Positions 62,153 to 64,000 of a DNA stretch of 64,000 nucleotides are shown in pieces. Under the pieces are notes generated by a model. The model saw only the letters and a list, made by a program, of their open reading frames with translations, searched no databases and was not told where the DNA came from. The first letter of the stretch is position 1; each line of letters opens with the position of its first letter. The translations under genes and the position numbers were made by a program. Source of the DNA: UBA7455 sp026713185 (GTDB lineage: Bacteria; Pseudomonadota; Gammaproteobacteria; Pseudomonadales; Azotimanducaceae); contig OY762456.1 of NCBI GenBank assembly GCA_963665785.1, positions 3,844,001 through 3,908,000 of the forward strand. Direction: 5' to 3'.

Positions 62153-64000
62153 TTATTCCTGGTCGATTGTTCCCTCGAAATATCCCCTGGCATGTTCAAA
62201 AGCATCTTTTCCTACCTGGATGCCTATCAGTCGCCCGGGAATATCATCCTGAGGCGGATGAATTCCACCCCAGATGCGCGACAGGCTGCACTGGTCGGAA
62301 GCATCCCGGTATGTGGCCCATTCAAGGGTCATATCCATCGTGGGGCCATCCTCGAACACCAGGAATTCATTGGCTTGAATCTCAAAACCACTCTTGCCTC
62401 CCGGGAAATACTCATCCCCGGTCATTGCCGTTAATACTTCAGCCGCAGCCCTGGAATAGGTTGAGTGTCCGGATACATAACCGGCAAAGGGCGGGGTGAC
62501 AAAACTCGGCCTCTGGTAGGGCCACCAGTTCTCCGCAAGAATCCAGTCAACACCCGCAACATCAATTCTTGGATTGTTTATAAAATCCGGCCCTTTCCAA
62601 CTCAGGAATTTGATTTTGCCGACATGCTCATCTTCTTCTCCGGCGAGGGGGTCACCTGCTGCCACGAGTTCGATAAAGCCCTCTTGCAGCGGTATGCCGT
62701 CCATATGATATGACGGCATGTTCGGGTCTGAGCTCTGACCGCGGTCAGCCATGGCCCGAAGCGCCGATATCGGTCGAATATAGTCATACCATCCCTTGAT
62801 ACCCCAGGCAGTGATGGCAACATCGTGCATGGCGCCGCCCAGTAAGAAATAGGCTTTGATGTCCCATTCCAGGAGATCGAGTTCCGGCCCTTCTCCCGCA
62901 AAGCGACGCTGCAGCAATTTATGATCATTGACCTCGTTCAGGATCACGAACCAGTGACCGGGGGGTGTTTCTGAATCCGGACCATCCGCCCAGAATTCCG
63001 CCAGAACCCGGGCATAGTCACCACGCAACACAAACTGAGGTGTATAAGGTTCTCCGGTTACAGGGTTGAACTCATATCCCTGACTGGGATCACCCCCTTC
63101 AAGCGTATCAAAAAAAGTTGGATATTCCTCAAATTCCAGAGGATAGGACCCGACATCGATATTACCCAGACTCGCCGGCGAAATATCGATCATCACACCA
63201 TCGTCAGGGTCGAGATGGGAAGACCAGATGGATACCAGAGAAAATCCCCACTTGAAGTTATCCCCCAGCGTGCCGTCGATCATCGGCGGCATGCCCGGAT
63301 CATGGTAGACCCAATATTCGAAATCATCGCGTTCGTATATTGTGAGATCTTCCCCGGATAATGAAAACGGTATGACCGAGCCCCACTCGGGACCGAGAAA
63401 TTCGGGTTCCTCACTGCTTGGATTACCCGCCTGATCGATAAACTCCACCAGTTTCAATGGTTGCCAGCGGTTCAGAAACTCGATATCGGGGTTACCGGGT
63501 TCTTCCGGCTGCAGGGGCATGTTGACGGGTTCATAGGAGAGGTTTTCATAGTCATTCTCTTCATTGGCGCCGTCATTTAATCCGAAACGGATATAGCAGT
63601 CGGCAATATGATTACCGAGTGCTGCCGCCGAACCATCAGCATAGTCAGTCGAGACGTTTTCAATGTCATAACCCAACGCTTCCATCAGGGTATCGGCATC
63701 CAGGTTGATTCTTCTGGTACCGGGTGAATTTTCAAACCGGTGCAGGATGATACGATATGCGGCAAAGCTGAGTGCCTCTTCACGTAACTTGCTGATGTCG
63801 TCATTGACGGGTATTTCATCGAAATCACAGGCAGATTCCGCACGGGTCCGACCCAACAACCAGGGTACCGCCACCTCGCCGTAGGCAGTCCATGCGTCAT
63901 ACATGGCCGCTGAGATATGGAACAGGTTTCTTGCATGTACCGTAGGCCGGGCAAAGTCGTTACGTATGGACTCCAACAGAACCTCGCTCCAGCTTCGAGC
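62153..64000 (-). CDS. Vanadium-dependent haloperoxidase-family protein, N-terminus cut by window edge
   Basis: The minus strand is open from the window edge to the stop at 62153, giving 615 residues. The vanadate-binding motifs of vanadium haloperoxidases and type 2 phosphatidic acid phosphatases are present in order: K-x6-RP (KGWYDYIRP), SGH (YVSGHSTYSRAA) and SR-x5-H (SRIWGGIHPP). Conservation begins before residue 1 of the visible frame, so the true start is outside. Such enzymes oxidise halides with H2O2 or act as phosphatases; function depends on residues outside the motif. Marine haloperoxidases are common, consistent with the other accessory genes. Confidence 0.87.
   Translation of the reverse strand, partial: ARSWSEVLLESIRNDFARPTVHARNLFHISAAMYDAWTAYGEVAVPWLLGRTRAESACDFDEIPVNDDISKLREEALSFAAYRIILHRFENSPGTRRINLDADTLMEALGYDIENVSTDYADGSAAALGNHIADCYIRFGLNDGANEENDYENLSYEPVNMPLQPEEPGNPDIEFLNRWQPLKLVEFIDQAGNPSSEEPEFLGPEWGSVIPFSLSGEDLTIYERDDFEYWVYHDPGMPPMIDGTLGDNFKWGFSLVSIWSSHLDPDDGVMIDISPASLGNIDVGSYPLEFEEYPTFFDTLEGGDPSQGYEFNPVTGEPYTPQFVLRGDYARVLAEFWADGPDSETPPGHWFVILNEVNDHKLLQRRFAGEGPELDLLEWDIKAYFLLGGAMHDVAITAWGIKGWYDYIRPISALRAMADRGQSSDPNMPSYHMDGIPLQEGFIELVAAGDPLAGEEDEHVGKIKFLSWKGPDFINNPRIDVAGVDWILAENWWPYQRPSFVTPPFAGYVSGHSTYSRAAAEVLTAMTGDEYFPGGKSGFEIQANEFLVFEDGPTMDMTLEWATYRDASDQCSLSRIWGGIHPPQDDIPGRLIGIQVGKDAFEHARGYFEGTIDQE

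Noticed and set aside
1..64000. CRISPR arrays, rRNA genes or integrase genes
   Set aside because: No regularly spaced direct repeats of CRISPR type, no rRNA-like sequence and no integrase were seen in the window.

Overview
The window looks like a chromosomal segment of a gammaproteobacterium. The core runs alaS-lysC-csrA, recX-recA, mutS, fdxA, nlpD, pcm, ispF-ispD-ftsB-eno-kdsA, pyrG, tilS and dnaE, which is the order I know from Pseudomonas and relatives, followed by a complete ccmABCDEFGHI cytochrome c maturation operon. Accessory content (sulfatase, SMP-30 lactonase, two phytanoyl-CoA-dioxygenase-like proteins, a TonB receptor, Fic and ankyrin-repeat proteins, toxin-antitoxin modules, vanadium haloperoxidase) would suit a marine and possibly host-associated organism; that lifestyle is inference only.

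Layout. 1-10,400 is accessory: a partial SMP-30 lactonase, a P-loop protein, tRNA-Arg(ACG) and tRNA-Ser(GCT), an AAA ATPase, a sulfatase, an orphan HipB-like regulator, Fic, a DUF1971 protein, gpsA and a desaturase. 10,400-20,600 is core (csrA, lysC, alaS, recX, recA, mutS, fdxA) with a NadS-type toxin-antitoxin pair between mutS and fdxA. 20,600-27,200 is a foreign-looking block (PhyH protein, transposase, TonB receptor, second PhyH protein) occupying the place where rpoS usually sits between fdxA and nlpD. 27,200-41,700 returns to core; truD, surE and accA are absent from their usual places, and a MazF-type pair sits between pyrG and tilS. 41,700-48,700 is the ccm operon. 48,700-64,000 is accessory: SYLF protein, amidohydrolase plus ankyrin protein, histidine phosphatase, an Ldh-family dehydrogenase with a ThDP enzyme, a probable selenoprotein, a DUF4199 protein, a very large SNF2-type helicase and a partial vanadium haloperoxidase.

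Main discoveries. (1) A 113-residue ArsC-family gene on the minus strand (56589-56930) is open except for one TGA exactly at the first position of its CxxC site, with a SECIS-like hairpin downstream; it is best read as a selenoprotein (UxxC). (2) The translation start of lysC lies at the end of a 45-bp tandem repeat that duplicates the ribosome-binding site and ATG, producing two 13-codon upstream reading frames. (3) At least three families of small dispersed inverted repeats occur: a ~146-bp family (four copies plus a remnant), a 127/161-bp family with perfect 17-bp ends (two copies), and a GGGGTCGGAGTAAA-type REP-like palindrome with half-sites. (4) Short in-frame tandem duplications recur in nlpD, ccmI, the SNF2 gene and several leaders.
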